DNA of 55,871 bases from Hyphomicrobiales bacterium (GCA_021775525.1 JAJFHQ010000038.1:1-55871); one strand, 5' to 3'. Numbered from the stretch's first letter, positions 9,889 to 18,923 are shown. Numbers and translations: made by a program. The notes: a model not told the origin generated them from the sequence alone.

Positions 9889-9918
9889 ATCTGCCCGGCT
9901 CAATGCGTGGTGTGTGAA

Positions 9919-10683
9919 ATGACTGTAGTACACGAGGACATTGACCGGGACGTGTTATCCGGTTTGCAGTTGAACCTCGATGCCCACTATGGCGAGTTGG
10001 AGGGCCGCGACCTGCTGGAGCCCCTGCTCACACGGGTGTTCCCGGGTCGCATAGCGCTCATTTCCTCCTTTGGCGCTGAGTCGGTGGTGCTGCTGCATAT
10101 GGTTGCGGCCATCGACCGTTCGACCCCGATTATCTTCCTCAATACCGGCAAGCTGTTCGGCGAGACGCTTGCCTACCGCGAAAGCGTGGTGGAGCGTTTT
10201 GGCCTCACTGATGTGCGCGATATTCGCCCCGACCCGGTGGATGCGGCGCGTAGCGACCCGACCGGTGATCTGTGGAACAGGGACACGGCATCATGTTGCC
10301 GGATAAGGAAAGTGGTTCCCATGACGCGCGCCCTGACCGGGTTCTCTGCCTGGGTGACCGGACGCAAGAGATTTCAATCCAGTGGACGGGCATCGCTCAG
10401 CACATTTGAAACTGAATTTGAGCGTATCAAGGTCAATCCGCTGGTCAATTGGCCGGCGGAACGTCTTGCCGCCTATATCGGTGAGCATGACCTGCCAAGG
10501 CACCCCCTGGTGGCGCAGGGTTATGCGTCTGTCGGCTGTGCACCCTGCACCTCTCCCGTTTGTGTTACGGAGGAGCCCCGAGCCGGGCGCTGGCGCGGCG
10601 GGGATAAAACCGAATGCGGGATTCATTTCTCAGACGGGCAGGCCACTCGGAGCGGTGCTTCGAAATCCGATGAGGGAGGATGA
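9919..10683 (+). CDS. cysH: Assimilatory phosphoadenylyl/adenylyl-sulfate reductase
   Basis: The 254-residue product has the PAPS/APS reductase core: SSFGAESVVLLHM for nucleotide binding, CCRIRKVVPM, a GRKRFQSSGRA block, GCAPCTSPV and the C-terminal RAGRWRGGDKTECGIHF. The CC and CxxC cysteine pairs mark the iron-sulfur form that usually prefers APS, and the last Cys in ECGIH is catalytic. It reduces activated sulfate to sulfite in cysteine synthesis. The ATG at 9919 is preferred. The frame could start from a GTG at 9850, but a strong hairpin lies there. No other sulfate genes lie beside it. Confidence 0.9.
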   Translation: MTVVHEDIDRDVLSGLQLNLDAHYGELEGRDLLEPLLTRVFPGRIALISSFGAESVVLLHMVAAIDRSTPIIFLNTGKLFGETLAYRESVVERFGLTDVRDIRPDPVDAARSDPTGDLWNRDTASCCRIRKVVPMTRALTGFSAWVTGRKRFQSSGRASLSTFETEFERIKVNPLVNWPAERLAAYIGEHDLPRHPLVAQGYASVGCAPCTSPVCVTEEPRAGRWRGGDKTECGIHFSDGQATRSGASKSDEGG

Positions 10684-10713
10684 GCCTGGCGTCGCCGAAA
10701 CAATTTTTTCGGA

Positions 10714-11781
10714 TTAATTGTAATTGTTTCGCCGCACATCTTTCGGCGTCATGCTGAACCAGCGTTTTACGGCGCGGGTGAATGCGCTCTGATCGGAAAA
10801 TCTCAGCAAATATGCAATTTCCGAAAACCGCATGTCGGTTTGCGTCAGATAATATTCGGCGACCGACTTTCGTGTTTCATCCACGATGCATTGGTAGCAG
10901 GTATTGTGTTTGTTTAGCACGCGGCGTAAATGCTGCGGCGTCATGCCCATATGTTTTGATGTGGCCTCCAGTGTAGTGCCATTTTTACCCAGCCTTTCAG
11001 TGATGAAACGCCGTACCCGATCAACGGGATTGTCGTCGTCCAGTGTCCCCAGGATGGGCTTCATGAAACTGCTTCGTGCAACCTCATAAAGATCAGGGTC
11101 CGCAGCCGGCATGGGCATGGAGAGTATCTCGGGTTCGATCAGGAAACTGTTCTCACACTGGCCGAACTTGATATTCGGACCGAGCAGCCGGTGATATTCT
11201 GATAATTTCTCCGGCCTATCGAATGTCAGGTTAACCGCCAGTGGCCGCCATTCTTGGCCACTCGCTTTTTGGATATGTTTCAGTGTTCGCATTGCAGTTA
11301 AAGCTGTAATTTGTTCCGGCGCATCAATCTCTGCACCAAACGACCAGCTGAACAGAGCCATGGCACCGCGCACGCCAAACTGGGTAGGTATGTTGACGAT
11401 GGTGTTGCGATGGGTGGCAAGTGATGTGAGGGCGCCTCGCAAATTGGGTGCGCTTTGGATCGCATAACCGCAAGCGTGGCTGACAGTTGGTTCGTAATAT
11501 TCACCGAAATGTAGCCCGGTGCAGTAATCATTTGTCTCAACCGCGGCGAGTTCAAGTGCCTTTGCCATGCCGCTCAAAGGGATGTAGCAATATTTGTCAT
11601 TGAGCGTTGTTGACTTGAGCCCGGCGCGATGCAGCACAGCCATGCCGTCAACGCCCTGCCGGTTGAGATCGCGGGCCAAAGCGATTGCAGCGGAGACCGC
11701 AATCGTGCTGCGGTTTTCAGGTCCGCTGCGTGGCTTCCTTGGCTCGTCAGCCCGCAATATTTCATTCGTCGTCATGGACAT
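10714..11781 (-). CDS. AraC-family transcriptional regulator
   Basis: The 355-residue protein has the arrangement of AraC regulators with an N-terminal arabinose-binding-like domain (Arabinose_bd type) and a C-terminal double helix-turn-helix. The second domain includes LEATSKHMGMTPQHLRRVL and ends in FSDQSAFTRAVKRWFSMTPKDVRR, the usual AraC signature. The effector and targets are unknown. The ATG at 11781 was chosen because GGGG-rich DNA precedes it and the reading frame further upstream (to 11913) runs through a tandem duplication of the gene's own 5' region. It converges on cysH. Confidence 0.88.
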   Translation of the reverse strand: MSMTTNEILRADEPRKPRSGPENRSTIAVSAAIALARDLNRQGVDGMAVLHRAGLKSTTLNDKYCYIPLSGMAKALELAAVETNDYCTGLHFGEYYEPTVSHACGYAIQSAPNLRGALTSLATHRNTIVNIPTQFGVRGAMALFSWSFGAEIDAPEQITALTAMRTLKHIQKASGQEWRPLAVNLTFDRPEKLSEYHRLLGPNIKFGQCENSFLIEPEILSMPMPAADPDLYEVARSSFMKPILGTLDDDNPVDRVRRFITERLGKNGTTLEATSKHMGMTPQHLRRVLNKHNTCYQCIVDETRKSVAEYYLTQTDMRFSEIAYLLRFSDQSAFTRAVKRWFSMTPKDVRRNNYN

Positions 11782-11931
11782 TTTTTTGCCCCTGCCCCTG
11801 CCCCTGATATGAGCATTCTGCTCACAGAATTCAACGCTTCGCTGGTCGGTCAGCCTGTAATATTTCGTTTGTAGCTGGATGCGGTTTTTCGCAACCGCCC
11901 CTGATATAAACATTCTGCTCCCCGATTCAAC
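11741..11931 (-). repeat. Imperfect tandem duplication of the AraC gene 5' region
   Basis: Two units of about 95 bp lie side by side, 11741-11835 and 11844-11931. Matching blocks are GTCAGCCCGCAATATTTC against GTCAGCCTGTAATATTTC, and CCCCTGATATGAGCATTCTG against CCCCTGATATAAACATTCTG, at offsets of 103 and 97 bp. The first unit also contains three copies of CCCCTG. The duplication covers the first codons and leader of the AraC regulator gene. Confidence 0.8.
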
Positions 11932-12072
11932 CTATTAATGAGATGATTCAACCCAATAAAGGGATGTTAATCTCAAAAATTATGAAAAAAGGGATCAAAT
12001 TTTTGACGTTTTCGGGTCAAGACAAAATATTCAGCATTTAGCATACGTTTGTCATGATACAGGCAAGAACAA

Positions 12073-12384
12073 ATGCGAAAATTACGGGTAATAAAATCTC
12101 CCATGACACGAACCCCTAGAAGAAAACAAACTACAAATATGATAAAAAGCGATGTTACTTCACAAAACAGAACAGAGTCCGCGCTTCTCATGCTGAAAGA
12201 CCTGAGTCCACTTGAGGCCAGGGCCGAGGAGGATGGATTCGGATTCCTCTCCTACCTGCTACGTATGGCCATACTGGAAGCACAAGCGATCGCCAGTGGC
12301 AGCAACGAAGAGACGGAGAAGCGTATTTATGAATCTGACGATTCAACTTACGACTGCAATCCTCCAGATTGTGCTGCAAGCTGA
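12073..12384 (+). CDS. Small hypothetical protein (103 aa)
   Basis: The frame encodes a basic N-terminus and a C-terminal helical segment, EDGFGFLSYLLRMAILEAQ, which resembles a segment in the small protein encoded at 46335-46586. The pattern of an aromatic-rich helix followed by MAI-x-(D/E)A suggests a shared small family, but no function is recognised. In-frame ATGs at 12103 and 12139 are possible later starts; none has a convincing ribosome site. The upstream DNA is AT-rich. Confidence 0.5.
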   Translation: MRKLRVIKSPMTRTPRRKQTTNMIKSDVTSQNRTESALLMLKDLSPLEARAEEDGFGFLSYLLRMAILEAQAIASGSNEETEKRIYESDDSTYDCNPPDCAAS

Positions 12385-12635
12385 ACAGAGTGAAAGCAGT
12401 TGATCAGATGTAATTTGCCGAGGCGAATACGGCGTTTTTGACAATGGAGGCCATTTTCAACAACGTGCGGTTTCGCAATTCTGCTGAAACCGCAAACTTG
12501 CACCGGACGGTGGCCTGTTCCAGGCCGCCGTCCCGATCGTGTGTGCAGGGAACAGGCGGTTTCGTATAGCGGTGTTTGCTGGTTCGTCGCGATGGGGTAA
12601 AACTGTCCAGGATTCGCTTGAGGGAGCCTGGCAGC

Positions 12636-13103
12636 ATGGAGAGAAAATTCGAACGCTTCGAAGGTCGTGCCGATGTGATCGGCACCATTCTCGTCAAGGC
12701 GTTTCATCTCTTGGCGCTGTTTGCCATTGGCGGGGCAACTGTCTGGTCCGCGGTTCATTCCTTCCTGGACATGGTCGCGGCCGGGCGTGCAAATGTTGCC
12801 GATATCCTGTTGCTTTTCATTTACCTGGAACTCGGTGCCATGGTCGGCATCTACTTCAAGACCAACCGGTTGCCGGTGCGGTTCCTGATCTATGTCGCGA
12901 TAACGGCGCTGACGCGATTGCTGATCGAGGTCATCAACAAGACTCATGATGCAAACCTGACGGTTATCATCATCACCGCGGCAATCCTGCTTTTGGCGAT
13001 CGCAGAACTTATACTGCGCTATGGGTCGGTCAAGTTCCCGATTTCCGAAGGGCCGGAAGAGATCGCAGACCGCCCCTCGACGCGACGCGCCAAGCAAACC
13101 TGA
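12636..13103 (+). CDS. PsiE-like (phosphate-starvation-inducible) membrane protein
   Basis: The 155-residue product has four hydrophobic segments and a core of the PsiE family: LLLFIYLELGAMVGIYF followed by LPVRFLIYVAITALTRL. PsiE proteins are inner-membrane proteins of unknown biochemical role. Some are induced by phosphate starvation, but no Pho box is evident here. The ATG at 12636 follows GGGAG by about 10 bases and starts the family-length protein; the open frame upstream is not used. Confidence 0.75.
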   Translation: MERKFERFEGRADVIGTILVKAFHLLALFAIGGATVWSAVHSFLDMVAAGRANVADILLLFIYLELGAMVGIYFKTNRLPVRFLIYVAITALTRLLIEVINKTHDANLTVIIITAAILLLAIAELILRYGSVKFPISEGPEEIADRPSTRRAKQT

Positions 13104-13126
13104 ACAACTGTCTGAGTAATGAGAAC

Positions 13127-13978
13127 TCAGTTTGAGCCGACAAGCTCCACCAGGTCACGGGTGAGGCCGCCCTCGGGCTTTGACAATTCATCGAGCATGG
13201 TGAAGTGGTTGCGGCCCGGTGCTATGCGTAGCGAGGCCGTCATGCCATCGGCAATTGCGGCGGACGCATAGTCTCCAGATTGCCGCCGCAATTCCGAAGT
13301 TTCGTCACCGCCTGAGACAATGGCGACAGGGGCAAGGCCGGGATCGATCAATCGCATGGGGCTCAACTTCTCGATCTCGTCTTCGCTGAGTGACAGCGGT
13401 TCGTTGAGATAGGTGAGTGCGATGGGCTCAAGATCAAAAATTCCCGAGATTGCCAGCCCGCCTTTCACATGGGCGTGGCCGAGCATCATTGCGGTCAAAT
13501 GCCCTCCTGCAGACCAGCCTCCAACATAGAGACGGTCCTGGTCGAAACCAAAGGCAGTGTTGTTACATGAAAGATGATCGAGTGCTTGCGTGACTTCTTG
13601 TACGATCATTGTGAGACCGGCCTCGGGCGCCAGCGTGTAGCCGACCATGGCCACGTCTATGCCGTGGGAAAGCGGACCCTTGGCAAAGATGGAAAATCCG
13701 TTCTTGTCGTTGCGCTGCCAGTAGCCACCATGAATGAATGCAAACAGGGGTGCGTTCGTTGCGCCACTCGGGAAGTAATCCAATTTCATACGGGTTTGAT
13801 CGCCATAGGCGATGTCGAGCTGCGCACCAGGCTGGGCGCGAATTTCCTGGCTCGCCACACGCCATCCGTCCACGATCTCGGCGCTACCGGGTACAGCCGC
13901 GCTATTGTTATAGGCGGCATCCAGCGCTTGTGCGTCCATGCCACGATATATGGGTTGAGAAGAGGAGCGTTCGGTCAT
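13127..13978 (-). CDS. Alpha/beta hydrolase, kynurenine formamidase-like
   Basis: The 283-residue protein has FIHGGYW (oxyanion HGG motif), a GGWSAGGH nucleophile elbow, an acid in GGDETSE and a final histidine in APGRNHF, so the triad Ser-Asp-His is complete. The set matches esterases of the kynurenine formamidase type, which hydrolyse N-formylkynurenine in tryptophan breakdown, though other carboxylesters are possible. The ATG at 13978 is 37 bases after the tam stop, with an AAGGGTG ribosome site, suggesting a CNT transporter-tam-hydrolase operon. Confidence 0.8.
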   Translation of the reverse strand: MTERSSSQPIYRGMDAQALDAAYNNSAAVPGSAEIVDGWRVASQEIRAQPGAQLDIAYGDQTRMKLDYFPSGATNAPLFAFIHGGYWQRNDKNGFSIFAKGPLSHGIDVAMVGYTLAPEAGLTMIVQEVTQALDHLSCNNTAFGFDQDRLYVGGWSAGGHLTAMMLGHAHVKGGLAISGIFDLEPIALTYLNEPLSLSEDEIEKLSPMRLIDPGLAPVAIVSGGDETSELRRQSGDYASAAIADGMTASLRIAPGRNHFTMLDELSKPEGGLTRDLVELVGSN

Positions 13979-14015
13979 CGGACTGCACCCTTGCGGTTTT
14001 CGTTTCTCACGCTCG

Positions 14016-14780
14016 CTAAACGCCAGCCAGGATAAACAGGCGGCGGAAGGGGAACAGGGTTCTGCCGTCCCTGCGCTTTGGGTAAGCCGCGAGAATGCGT
14101 TTGCGGTAATCACTCTCGAATTCGCCGCATGCGGGCTCATCAAGTGCATCGAGAAACCGCTTGAGTTGCGTCCCCTTCACGAATTCCGCGACCGGGTTTT
14201 CCCCCTCGAGGATTTGGCAATATTCCGTTTCCCAGATGGCCAGGGAGTTTGTTTCCGGTGAGAGCAGGTCGTAATAGAACGAGGGCGTCTCTGATGGTGC
14301 CGGGCGCAGCAAGGGCTCCAATGTTTCCCGCCAGGGGCTGTCCAGCACGGCGTCTGTGATCAAGGTGTGGGACGGTGCTCCCCAGTTGCGCGGCATTTGC
14401 GTGGCCAGGAAACCGCCCGGCGCCACATTACTCATCAGTTGTGGAAACAGCCTGTCATGGCTGTCGAGCCAGTGCAGAGTGGCGTTGGAATAAATCAGGT
14501 TGACTGGTGCGCCTGGCTTCCAGTCGTTCAGATCAGCTTCAATCCATTCAATGTCCGGGTCCTCGGCACGGGCACGCTCAAGCATTTCCGGTGATCCATC
14601 GACGCCTGTCAGGGACGCGTTTGGCCAGCGCCCTTTCAGGGCCTTTGTCACATTGCCGGGGCCGCAGCCCAGGTCAATGACCGTGCCCGGCGCTTCAAGT
14701 GGAATTCGGCTCAGAAGATCGAGCGCGGGTTGAAGGCGCTCATTGCCAAAGGCGAGATATTGAGAAGGGTCCCATGCCAT
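14016..14780 (-). CDS. tam: Trans-aconitate 2-methyltransferase
   Basis: The 254-residue protein starts with the family hallmark MAWDPSQYLAFGNERLQPA, then has the SAM-binding motif VIDLGCGPGNVT, the GVDGSPEML acidic loop, and SNATLHWLDSH. Tam methylates trans-aconitate, an inhibitor of aconitase, in the cytoplasm. The length equals the usual family length. It starts 9 bases after the transporter stop, so the two are probably cotranscribed. Confidence 0.93.
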   Translation of the reverse strand: MAWDPSQYLAFGNERLQPALDLLSRIPLEAPGTVIDLGCGPGNVTKALKGRWPNASLTGVDGSPEMLERARAEDPDIEWIEADLNDWKPGAPVNLIYSNATLHWLDSHDRLFPQLMSNVAPGGFLATQMPRNWGAPSHTLITDAVLDSPWRETLEPLLRPAPSETPSFYYDLLSPETNSLAIWETEYCQILEGENPVAEFVKGTQLKRFLDALDEPACGEFESDYRKRILAAYPKRRDGRTLFPFRRLFILAGV

Positions 14781-14789
14781 ATTTTATAT

Positions 14790-16073
14790 TTATCCCGGTG
14801 TCATGGCGCCGACAATGGCACCGGTGAGGAGCGTCGCCAGCGTGCCGGAGACGATTGATTTAGGTCCCAGCGAAACGATTTCTGAACGACGCTTCGGCGC
14901 CATAGCCACCAGCCCCGCAATCATGATGCCAAGTGATCCCAGGTTTGCGAAGCCGCACAGGGCATAGGTCATGATCAGCCTGCTGCGGGGTGACAAGGCC
15001 TCCGCTCCAAGATTGGACATTTCGATATAGGCCAGCAATTCGTTGAGGACTGTCTTGGTGCCGAGAAGTGCGCCGGCCGCACCTATCTCTGACCACGGAA
15101 TTCCTATGATCCAGGCCATGGGTGCGAACGCCCAGCCCATGACCTGTTGCACTGTAATTTGCAAGCCGAACGGCGCACTTGCGGCACCCAGGATCATGTT
15201 TGCCAGAGCGACCAGTGAAACCATGACAACCAGCATCGAGACCACGTAAGCGAGTATGCGCAGACCATCGATGGTGCCCTGGGCCACGGCGTCCATGCTG
15301 CTTTGCGGCGCGTCGGATATCTCAACCGTCGCCGTCTCCGGGCCTTCCGTGAAGCCCGTCGGAACCATCAGCCGGGCAATTATCAAGGCAGCCGGTGCGC
15401 TCATGACGGAGGCTGCGATGAGATGGCCGGCAGCACCCGGCAGCGCGTCTGAAAGGAGCAGGGCGTAGAGCGCGAGGACCGTTCCCGCCACCGTGGCCAT
15501 GCCCGCGGTCATGGTTGCGAACAGCGCGCCGCGCGACATGGTTGCCAGGTAAGGCCGGATCAGCAGGGGGGCATCGACCATGCCGACGAAGATGTTGGCG
15601 GCGGTTGAAGCGCCAAGTGGTCCGCTGACATTCAAAGATTTCTGCAAGGCCCAGGTGAAGCCCGCGACCACGCGCTGAAGTATTCCCCAGTGATAAAGCA
15701 GCCGGGACAGAACGGCCATGACGAGGATCAGTGGCAGGGCCTGGAAAGCCAGGATGAAGCTGTTTTGCGGATTGGCAACATCGAACGGTGCAGGGCCGCC
15801 GCCAAGATAGCCGAATACCAGCTTCATGCCTTCCATGGTGGCTGCTTGCAGGGCCGCAACGGCGCGGCCCAACAGATCAAACGCCATGCGCGAGGCGGGG
15901 ATGCCCAGGAGCAGGGCCGCGATGACAACTTGTATAGCCAGCCCGGCAACTACCACGCGAAGGGCGCTACGTGCGCCAATCTCGCGCCGGTCCTCAGAAA
16001 GCGCCCACGCGGCCAGCGGTATCAGCACAATTCCGCACAGGCTTTGGAGCATCAGAAGCATGGGCGCTAGCAT
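14790..16073 (-). CDS. Concentrative nucleoside transporter (NupC/CNT family)
   Basis: The 427-residue protein is hydrophobic, with about ten membrane helices. It has the CNT order of motifs: PLILVMAVLSRLLYHWG, then LNVSGPLGASTAANIFVGM with the PL and substrate-binding region, and a C-terminal segment LGTKTVLNELLAYIEM followed by YALCGFANLGSLGI. These proteins import nucleosides with protons or sodium. The ATG at 16073 or one a few codons later may be used. It is the first gene of a minus-strand group with tam and the hydrolase, divergent from hemH. Confidence 0.9.
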   Translation of the reverse strand: MLAPMLLMLQSLCGIVLIPLAAWALSEDRREIGARSALRVVVAGLAIQVVIAALLLGIPASRMAFDLLGRAVAALQAATMEGMKLVFGYLGGGPAPFDVANPQNSFILAFQALPLILVMAVLSRLLYHWGILQRVVAGFTWALQKSLNVSGPLGASTAANIFVGMVDAPLLIRPYLATMSRGALFATMTAGMATVAGTVLALYALLLSDALPGAAGHLIAASVMSAPAALIIARLMVPTGFTEGPETATVEISDAPQSSMDAVAQGTIDGLRILAYVVSMLVVMVSLVALANMILGAASAPFGLQITVQQVMGWAFAPMAWIIGIPWSEIGAAGALLGTKTVLNELLAYIEMSNLGAEALSPRSRLIMTYALCGFANLGSLGIMIAGLVAMAPKRRSEIVSLGPKSIVSGTLATLLTGAIVGAMTPG

Positions 16074-16261
16074 TGGCGGGTTTTACAAATGGTGACAAGT
16101 GGCCGGGGAAAGAAAACATCCTCTTCAGCACGGCCGGGAACGCCCATCTCTTCAATCTTGGTTTTGTTCTAGCGTTTGTTTCGCACCCTTGGGTTACGCT
16201 CGCGAATGCACTATCAAATGTGCGTAATGAAGCGCATCGGAAAATCCTGAAGGCACGTATC

Positions 16262-17323
16262 ATGACCAAGACGCGAAGCGGGCAAAAATTCCTCCCCGAC
16301 GCCCGCTACACGCCCCGGGGGCACCCCCAACCAGCCCTCGGAAAGGTTGGTGTGCTGCTGTTGAACCTCGGTACGCCCGACGCCACGGATTACTGGTCCA
16401 TGCGGCGCTACCTGAAGGAGTTCCTGTCCGACAGACGGGTGATCGAGGTAAACCCGGTTTTGTGGTGGTTTATCCTCAACGGGCCGGTGCTGACAAAACG
16501 CCCCTTCTCCTCGGGTGAGGCTTACCGGTCGATCTGGAACAAGAAACGCGACGAGTCGCCCCTGCGCACGATCTCGCGCGCGCAAGCGGAGAAGCTGGAC
16601 AAGGCTCTGAAAGGCAAGGGCAAGGTCGTCGTCGACTGGGGGATGCGCTATGGCAACCCCTCGACGAAAAGCCGCATCGAGGCACTCAAGGAACAGGGTT
16701 GCGACCGCATATTGCTGTTTGCGCTCTACCCCCAATATGCCGCGGCCACGACGGCGACCGCCTATGACAAGGCGTTCGATGCACTCAAACAAATGCGCTG
16801 GCAACCGGCCATCCGCACCGTGCCGCCCTATCATGATGACCCCGCTTATATCGACGCGCTGGCGAAATCCCTCAAGCGCGAGGTGGGCAAGCTCAAGTGG
16901 AAGCCGGACGTGATCCTCGCCTCGTTTCACGGTCTGCCGAAGGAATATTTCGATAAAGGTGACCCCTATCATTGCCACTGCGCCAGGACCACGCGGCTGC
17001 TGCGCGAAAAACTCGGCTGGAGTGAAGACTTCCTGCGCATGACGTTCCAGTCGCGCTTTGGCAAGGCGGAATGGCTCCAGCCTTACACGGACAAGACGGT
17101 CGAGGCGCTGGCCATGGACGGGGTGAAGAACCTTGCCATCGTCACGCCGGGCTTTGCGGCGGATTGCGTCGAGACTCTGGAGGAGATCGTGGTGGAGAAT
17201 GGCGACATCTTCAAGGAAGCGGGCGGTGAGAACTTCGCGGCAATCCCGTGCCTCAACGCATCACCCGAAGGCATGAAGGTGATCGAGAGCGTCGTGACAC
17301 GGGAACTGAAGGGCTGGGTTTGA
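16262..17323 (+). CDS. hemH: Ferrochelatase
   Basis: The 353-residue protein has the ferrochelatase signatures: LLNLGTPD near the N-terminus, the metal-binding SFHGLPKEYFDKGDPY with the catalytic His, TFQSRFGKAEWLQPYTD, and the C-terminal VTPGFAADCVETLEEI. It inserts Fe(II) into protoporphyrin IX at the cytoplasmic membrane face, the last step of heme synthesis. The start at 16262 was chosen for family length; the frame stays open upstream into the divergent promoter region. The following UPF0178 gene overlaps its stop. Confidence 0.95.
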   Translation: MTKTRSGQKFLPDARYTPRGHPQPALGKVGVLLLNLGTPDATDYWSMRRYLKEFLSDRRVIEVNPVLWWFILNGPVLTKRPFSSGEAYRSIWNKKRDESPLRTISRAQAEKLDKALKGKGKVVVDWGMRYGNPSTKSRIEALKEQGCDRILLFALYPQYAAATTATAYDKAFDALKQMRWQPAIRTVPPYHDDPAYIDALAKSLKREVGKLKWKPDVILASFHGLPKEYFDKGDPYHCHCARTTRLLREKLGWSEDFLRMTFQSRFGKAEWLQPYTDKTVEALAMDGVKNLAIVTPGFAADCVETLEEIVVENGDIFKEAGGENFAAIPCLNASPEGMKVIESVVTRELKGWV

Positions 17324-17805
17324 CAGATACAACCTCCCCAACACCCATCACCGTCTATATCGACGCCGACGCCTGCCCAGTGAAGGACGAGACCTACAAG
17401 GTTGCCGCCCGTTACGGCCTCAAGACCTTTGTCGTTTCCAACAGCTACATGAATGTGCCGCGTACCGAGATGATCGAGCGGGTGGTGGTGGAAGAAGGGC
17501 CGGACGTCGCCGATGACTGGATTGCCGAGCGGGCGGGGAGGAGCGATATCGTCATCACCGCCGATGTGCCGCTGGCGGGCCGTTGCTTCAAGGCGGGTGC
17601 CACGGTGCTCTCACCAAAAGGCAAGGCGTTTGACGAGGGGGCCATGGGCATGGCGCTGGCGACCCGCAACCTGATGGATGATTTACGCTCTGCCGGCGAG
17701 ATCACCGGCGGGCCGAAACCGTTCTCCGCGCGCGACCGGTCGGATTTTCTTTCAGCACTTGATCTCGCGGTGACGAAGCTCAGGCGCGATGGATTTGGAG
17801 GTTGA
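17320..17805 (+). CDS. UPF0178 (YaiI/YqxD) family protein
   Basis: The 161-residue protein has the family start ITVYIDADACPVKDE and the later blocks GPDVADDWIAERA, ITADVPLAGRC and GKAFDEGAMGMALATRNLMDDLR. The fold belongs to the PIN-like/NYN nuclease group, but the cellular role is unknown. A TTG at 17320 overlaps the hemH stop (TTGA), which gives family length and implies translational coupling. The frame is open further upstream, but that stretch lies inside hemH. Confidence 0.85.
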   Translation: MTDTTSPTPITVYIDADACPVKDETYKVAARYGLKTFVVSNSYMNVPRTEMIERVVVEEGPDVADDWIAERAGRSDIVITADVPLAGRCFKAGATVLSPKGKAFDEGAMGMALATRNLMDDLRSAGEITGGPKPFSARDRSDFLSALDLAVTKLRRDGFGG

Positions 17806-17820
17806 ATATTTCCTGTACAC

Positions 17821-17899
17821 CGTGCCACCCGCTCCCCCTTGCCCAACCACCCGTGATGGTGCCCTTGGGGTGGTTGGGCAAGGGGGAGCGGGTGGCACG
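17821..17899. repeat. Perfect 32-bp inverted repeat with 15-nt loop
   Basis: The arm at 17821-17852 (beginning CGTGCCACCCGCTCCCCCTT) is exactly complementary to the arm at 17868-17899 (ending GGGGGAGCGGGTGGCACG), with no mismatch over 32 bp. Copies of TGTACA flank it on both sides (17814-17819 and about 17911). It lies between the convergent ends of the UPF0178 and DMT genes, 15 bases after the UPF0178 stop. It has no U-tract, so it may be a REP-like or miniature mobile element acting as a barrier to both transcripts. Confidence 0.85.
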
Positions 17900-17969
17900 G
17901 CACTGCGACTGTACAAGAGAGGATGGCTCGGGTCCGGTTACGTTCAAATCCACTTGAACTCCAAGTCTC

Positions 17970-18893
17970 CTAACCCTCACCCTGACGCGCCACCTGCCGT
18001 TCCCGGTAGGCCACGTAGAAGCTGCTTGCGAAAATGATCGCGGCCCCGGCCCAGGTGTAAATGGTCGGCACCTCGGTAAACAGCATGAAGCCCAGCATCG
18101 ACGCCCACACCACTTTGAGAAAATCAAACGGCAGGACGACCGTGGTCTCCGCGGTTTTGAGGGATTCCGCCAGCAGGATCTGCGCAATTGTGCCGGATAT
18201 CCCTATGAGCAGCAGCACCAGCCAGGCGTTCACTTGCGGCCATTGCCATACGTACAGCGCGGGGCCCAGCGAGAACAGCGACAGGAAGGTGATCATGTAG
18301 CCGGTGATGGTCAGGCTCGATTCCGTGCGTCCCAACGAGCGAATGACGATCATGGTCAGGCCCCACGCAAAGGCCGCCAGCAGCGTCAGCCACGAGCCCG
18401 GATCGATACTGATAACCCCGGGGCGCAGGATCACCATGGTGCCGACAAAGCCAAAGAAAATTGCCGCCCAGCGCCGCGCCCGGAACCGCTCTCCCAGCAG
18501 CAGCACGGTGAGCACGGCGGTAAACAGCGGGGCGGTAAAGGAGAGCGCATTGACCCGCGCCAGCGGCGTCATCGAGAGCGCCATGAAGAAGGCGGACATG
18601 GCGCAAACATTCAGCCCGGCGCGCGCCAGGTGCATGGGCAGGCGTTTTGTGCGCATGAAGGACAGCCCGGAGCGCAGCACCAGCGGCAGGAACACGATCA
18701 TCCCGAACAGGTTTCGGAAGAAGACGATTTGCAGCGGGTGCAGCTCGGCAGAGAGATGGCGCACGGCGGTGTGCATGATCGAGAAGCAGATGGTGGAGAC
18801 CACCATGAGGATGATGCCGCGACTGGCGGCGGAGAGCGCCTGCCACCAGTCATTCAACGATTTCGCCAGCGGCGGCCCGCCCGTCCAGTCCAT
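17970..18893 (-). CDS. EamA/DMT-family transporter
   Basis: The 307-residue protein has ten hydrophobic segments in two EamA repeats, with the characteristic internal segments NVCAMSAFFMALSMTPLARV and ESLKTAETTVVLPFDFLKVVWA. It should be an inner-membrane metabolite exporter or importer of the drug/metabolite superfamily, substrate unknown. The start at 18893 is preferred because the codons upstream of it consist of the translated G-rich 7-bp repeat. Confidence 0.85.
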   Translation of the reverse strand: MDWTGGPPLAKSLNDWWQALSAASRGIILMVVSTICFSIMHTAVRHLSAELHPLQIVFFRNLFGMIVFLPLVLRSGLSFMRTKRLPMHLARAGLNVCAMSAFFMALSMTPLARVNALSFTAPLFTAVLTVLLLGERFRARRWAAIFFGFVGTMVILRPGVISIDPGSWLTLLAAFAWGLTMIVIRSLGRTESSLTITGYMITFLSLFSLGPALYVWQWPQVNAWLVLLLIGISGTIAQILLAESLKTAETTVVLPFDFLKVVWASMLGFMLFTEVPTIYTWAGAAIIFASSFYVAYRERQVARQGEG

Positions 18894-18923
18894 GGACGCA
18901 AGAGCTAGAGGGTTATGGGGGAA

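Noticed and set aside
9850-9918. GTG at 9850 as cysH start
   Set aside because: A 10-bp perfect hairpin lies right after it and the added residues do not fit the family.
12348-13097. 249-codon minus-strand frame
   Set aside because: It is antisense to the PsiE-like gene and has no protein features; the plus-strand frame has membrane segments and family motifs.
16214-16978. 254-codon minus-strand frame
   Set aside because: It is antisense to ferrochelatase.
18124-18908. Three long frames overlapping the DMT transporter
   Set aside because: Only the 17970-18893 frame shows the ten-helix EamA pattern; the others are shadows with Arg/His-rich composition.
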